NCBI GenBank assembly: GCA_036783645.1
Contig: DAIPWT010000201.1
Span: forward strand, 1 to 8,194
Origin: UBA4732 sp002404095
GTDB lineage: Bacteria; Planctomycetota; Planctomycetia; Gemmatales; Gemmataceae
DNA: 8,194 bases
Direction of reading: 5' to 3'
The translations under genes were made by a program, and so were the position numbers. The notes beneath the pieces were generated by a model. The model worked only from the letters and a program-made list of their open reading frames with translations, ran no database searches and was not told where the DNA came from. This document shows, in pieces, positions 6,039 to 8,194 of the stretch (its first letter is position 1; every line of letters begins with the position of its first letter).

Positions 6039-7070
6039 ATGGTCCGCGTTTGGACGCCAAGCCGGTTGCATTTCGGGCTGCTCGGCTTTGCCGTGGAGGG
6101 TGAGGCATGGCCGGATCGCCACGGTACGCGGGTATTGCCGGCGCGGCGCTTCGGCGGCGTCGGCTTGATGGTCGAACGTCCCGGCCTGCAAATCGTGACG
6201 ACCCCCGCCGCGGCGTGGTCGGCCGAAGGATCGCTCGCCGATCGGGCCTTGGCGTTCGCGCGACGTTTCGCTGAGAGCATCCGCCTGGAAAAGCCGGACG
6301 CGGACTTGCCGCCGCAACAACTTAGCGTGGAAGAGGCGCCGCCGGAACACGTCGGCCTGGGTGTGGGAACACAACTCGGCTTGGCCGTCGGGCGGGCGCT
6401 GGCGCTGGCGTGGGGCTACGACCTGGCCGCGCCGGACTTGGCGCGGCGCGTCGGTCGCGGGCTACGGTCGGCGCTGGGCGTTTACGGTTTCGCGCACGGC
6501 GGTTTTCTGGTGGAGTCCGGCAAACGCCGCGGAGAAGATGAGGAACTGGCGCCGTTGGCGATCCGCACGTCCTTCCCATCCGAATGGCGCGTGGTCCTGA
6601 TCACGCCGCGCGAAGAGCCGGGCCTGCATGGCGCCGCGGAACTTAAGGCGTTCGCCCACCTAGACGCGCGGCCCGGCGCGACGGCGCGGACGGATGCTTT
6701 GTGCCGGCTGGTACTGCTCGGCATGTTGCCGGCCCTGGCGGAAGCGGACCTGGAGGCGTTCGGCGAAAGCCTCTACGACTTCAACGCCCGCGCCGGCGAA
6801 GCATTCGCCGGAGTTCAGGGCGGCGTCTATTCCGGGCCGCGCGTTGCGGAATGCGTTGCATTTCTGCGCGGTGAGGGCGTGCGCGGGGTGGGGCAAAGTT
6901 CGTGGGGGCCGACGGTGTACGCCGTCGTCGGCGACGCGGATCGCGCGGCCGATCTACTTGCGCGATTGTCTCGCCGCTTCGGCTCCGGTTTGGCGGCAGC
7001 GTGGACGACGGCGGCCTGCAACTCCGGTTCGCGGATCGCCTCTTTGAATTCGCAAGGATACACACCATGA
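6039..7070 (+). CDS. mptG: Beta-ribofuranosylaminobenzene 5'-phosphate synthase homologue
   Basis: The 343-aa protein is a beta-RFAP synthase of the GHMP kinase fold. The enzyme condenses PRPP with para-aminobenzoate (or a related benzoate in some archaea), releasing CO2 and pyrophosphate. This is an early committed step of methanopterin synthesis in the cytoplasm. Visible marks are the N-terminal TPSRLHFGLL (residues 6-15), the GHMP-like glycine loop PPEHVGLGVGTQLGLAVGRAL (101-121 in part), GVYGFAHGGFLVESG (147-161), and the C-terminal GVGQSSWGPTVYAVV (283-297). The length is normal for the family. No strong ribosome binding site precedes the ATG at 6039. The gene follows DUF447 after a 95-nt gap filled by a repeat, and its stop overlaps the next start as ATGA. 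The pair of genes points to H4MPT-dependent formaldehyde oxidation, known in planctomycetes. Confidence 0.88.
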   Translation: MVRVWTPSRLHFGLLGFAVEGEAWPDRHGTRVLPARRFGGVGLMVERPGLQIVTTPAAAWSAEGSLADRALAFARRFAESIRLEKPDADLPPQQLSVEEAPPEHVGLGVGTQLGLAVGRALALAWGYDLAAPDLARRVGRGLRSALGVYGFAHGGFLVESGKRRGEDEELAPLAIRTSFPSEWRVVLITPREEPGLHGAAELKAFAHLDARPGATARTDALCRLVLLGMLPALAEADLEAFGESLYDFNARAGEAFAGVQGGVYSGPRVAECVAFLRGEGVRGVGQSSWGPTVYAVVGDADRAADLLARLSRRFGSGLAAAWTTAACNSGSRIASLNSQGYTP

Positions 7071-8005
7071 AACCCAGGCTCGCCTGCGTCGTCGTGCTGA
7101 TTTCATTGTCGCTCGCGCCGGGGACTGGCCGGAGTGATGCGGACAAACCCGCTCCCGTATTCGATCCCACTTCAAACTACGAGCCGCGCGCTCTGGCCGG
7201 TTTTACGGTACTCGTGAACCGCAAGGCGCTGGCCCATGAGGCCATAACGCGCGAAGCGCTGGAACTGTTGGAGGAGAAGTTGGCCGAGGTCGTCCGCATC
7301 CTGTCGCCCGAGCAGCTCAAACCGCTGCGCGGCGTTCGGGTCTGGGTGGAATGGGAACAAACGGCCGGCGCCGCGCAATACCACGTCTCGGCGGACTGGC
7401 TGCAAAGCCACGGCTATAACCCGGAAAAGGCAGGCGATATGGAGATATCCAATGTATCTCATTTCACTCAATGGACGCGCGACGCCCAGCCGATGATGGT
7501 GCTGCACGAGTTGGCCCACGCCTACCATAACAAGGTGCTGGGTCGCGATCACGCCGGCATCCGCAAAGCTTATGAGCAGGCCGTGAAAGACAATCGCTAT
7601 GAATCCGTGCCCTACGTCGGCGGCGGCCTTAAGCGGGCGTATGCGCTGAACAACGATCAGGAATACTTCGCGGAGACGACGGAGGCGTATTTCGGCGTCA
7701 ACGACTACTATCCGTTCACGCGCCCGGAGCTGCGCGACTTCGACCCCGTCGGCTATCGCTTGATGGAAGACGTATGGGGGAAGAAAAAGGACGACGTTCA
7801 CCTGACCGTCGTTAATGACACGAAAAAGGAGGCGTTGTTGTACTGGGTGAATGGCCGTAAGCTGATTTTCTACGCCCGCATCAAACCGGGCGAGGAAGCA
7901 AAACAGAACACCTTCGTCGGCCACAAATGGCAGGCGATTTTCCCCGACGACGGCGGCCAAACCTTCACGGCGCCCGGCTTTGATACGACGCGGCGCTTGC
8001 GCTGA
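7067..8005 (+). CDS. Secreted HExxH metallopeptidase-like protein with VHL-type beta domain
   Basis: This is a 312-aa exported protein in two parts. Residues 1 to about 25 are a signal peptide (MKPRLACVVVLISLSLAPGT). The peptidase-like part spans about 40-240, with HELAH at 147-151 (H147 and H151 as zinc ligands, E148 as the general base) and EYFAETTEAYFG at 199-210, where E203 is the likely third ligand, as in gluzincins. I cannot name the peptidase family. Residues about 243-303 resemble the beta domain of human VHL: ALLYWVNGRK, then IKPGEE, then TFVGHKWQAIF. The five VHL hydroxyproline-pocket residues (W88, Y98, S111, H115, W117) map to W260, Y269, T282, H286 and W288. The frame is open back to 6902, but the ATG at 7067 gives the signal peptide and overlaps the preceding stop as ATGA. 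A 27-bp hairpin follows the stop. Substrate unknown. Confidence 0.85.
   Translation: MKPRLACVVVLISLSLAPGTGRSDADKPAPVFDPTSNYEPRALAGFTVLVNRKALAHEAITREALELLEEKLAEVVRILSPEQLKPLRGVRVWVEWEQTAGAAQYHVSADWLQSHGYNPEKAGDMEISNVSHFTQWTRDAQPMMVLHELAHAYHNKVLGRDHAGIRKAYEQAVKDNRYESVPYVGGGLKRAYALNNDQEYFAETTEAYFGVNDYYPFTRPELRDFDPVGYRLMEDVWGKKKDDVHLTVVNDTKKEALLYWVNGRKLIFYARIKPGEEAKQNTFVGHKWQAIFPDDGGQTFTAPGFDTTRRLR
7796..7975 (+). other. Region encoding the VHL-like beta domain
   Basis: This segment codes for residues about 244-303 of the metallopeptidase-like protein. Aligned by eye to human VHL, W260, N262, Y269, P274, G275, T282, G285, H286 and W288 sit at W88, N90, Y98, P103, G104, S111, G114, H115 and W117. 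The distances are identical from Y98 onward, with one residue fewer between W88 and Y98. There is no sign of the VHL alpha domain that binds Elongin C. Confidence 0.7.
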
Positions 8006-8017
8006 AAAAAGCGTATA

Positions 8018-8079
8018 CTAGCCCCGAGCGCAAGCGAGGGGGTTCTTGTCAAAACCCCCTCGCTTGCGCTCGGGGCTAG
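8018..8079. repeat. 'SPERKRG' hairpin repeat, copy 2
   Basis: Arms 8018-8044 and 8053-8079 form a perfect 27-bp stem around an 8-nt loop (CTTGTCAA). The core CCCGAGCGCAAGCGAGGG matches copy 1 at 2885-2950 apart from one base, while the stem ends and the loop differ. It begins 13 nt after the metallopeptidase stop, so like copy 1 it sits in a probable 3' untranslated region and may end or protect the transcript. Confidence 0.85.
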
Positions 8080-8100
8080 GTTCTGTCTGGCAATTGGTAT

Positions 8101-8144
8101 TAGCCCCGGAGGGGCGGCGCTTAATAGCCAGGGGCGTAAGCCCT
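8101..8144. repeat. REP-like GC-rich double-hairpin repeat
   Basis: Two short hairpins lie next to each other: GCCCC (8103-8107) with GGGGC (8111-8115) around GGA, and GGGGC (8131-8135) with GCCCT (8140-8144) around GTAA, with one G-U pair. From memory, the pattern TAGCCCCGGAGGGGCGGC followed by ATAGCCAGGGGCG is a dispersed intergenic repeat in planctomycetes, comparable to REP sequences. The remaining bases to 8194 hold no gene or clear signal. Confidence 0.55.
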
Positions 8145-8194
8145 CGTTGTTCCCCACAAGTCAGGTTCTGCTGATTTTTGTTTCGGGGCCGAAA

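Noticed and set aside
6902..7066. Upstream extension of the metallopeptidase frame
   Set aside because: It overlaps the 3' end of beta-RFAP synthase and is low-complexity Arg/Gly. The signal peptide begins at 7067.
7172..7960. 262-aa open frame antisense to the metallopeptidase
   Set aside because: It is a shadow of a GC-rich gene; the sense frame has a signal peptide, a zinc-site motif and a second domain.

Overview
The window looks like a piece of a planctomycete chromosome. The evidence is the GC-rich coding sequence, two copies of the hairpin repeat that reads as 'SPERKRG' when translated, a REP-like GC-rich repeat at the right end, a PmoA-like/DUF6807 secreted protein, and a neighbouring pair of tetrahydromethanopterin (H4MPT)-type genes, DUF447 and beta-RFAP synthase. 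That pair is typical of archaea, methylotrophs and planctomycetes. The order within the phylum cannot be settled by eye. Family assignments come from motif recognition, not database searches.

Layout. A 550-residue secreted protein of unknown function lies on the minus strand (59-1711), with a 15-bp terminator-like hairpin past its stop (1-37). Across a 143-bp divergent promoter region, a PmoA-like (DUF6807) secreted protein reads rightward (1855-2880) and ends in the first large repeat hairpin (2885-2950). Next comes a gene-poor stretch to 3716 that holds at best one small unrecognised ORF (3166-3462). From 3717 to 8005 all genes are on the plus strand: an ECF-type sigma factor, a retropepsin-like aspartic protease homologue, a four-helix membrane protein, DUF447, beta-RFAP synthase, and a secreted HExxH metallopeptidase. 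Short spacings and two ATGA stop/start overlaps suggest co-transcription of at least 4398-5943 and 6039-8005. The joints between these groups hold two different repeat hairpins (4301-4362 and 5932-6023). The right end carries the second large hairpin and a REP-like repeat.

How the genes fit together. DUF447 and beta-RFAP synthase point to biosynthesis of the H4MPT C1 carrier used in formaldehyde oxidation. The sigma factor, protease-like protein and membrane protein have no evident link to that pathway.

The most striking observation is the last gene. Its secreted metallopeptidase domain (HELAH plus a downstream EYFAE) is followed by a C-terminal module resembling the beta domain of the von Hippel-Lindau tumour suppressor. 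The residues that form the hydroxyproline pocket in human VHL are matched at nearly the same spacing (W260, Y269, T282, H286, W288). A secreted bacterial peptidase with a possible hydroxyproline-recognition module is the best candidate here for something little described.
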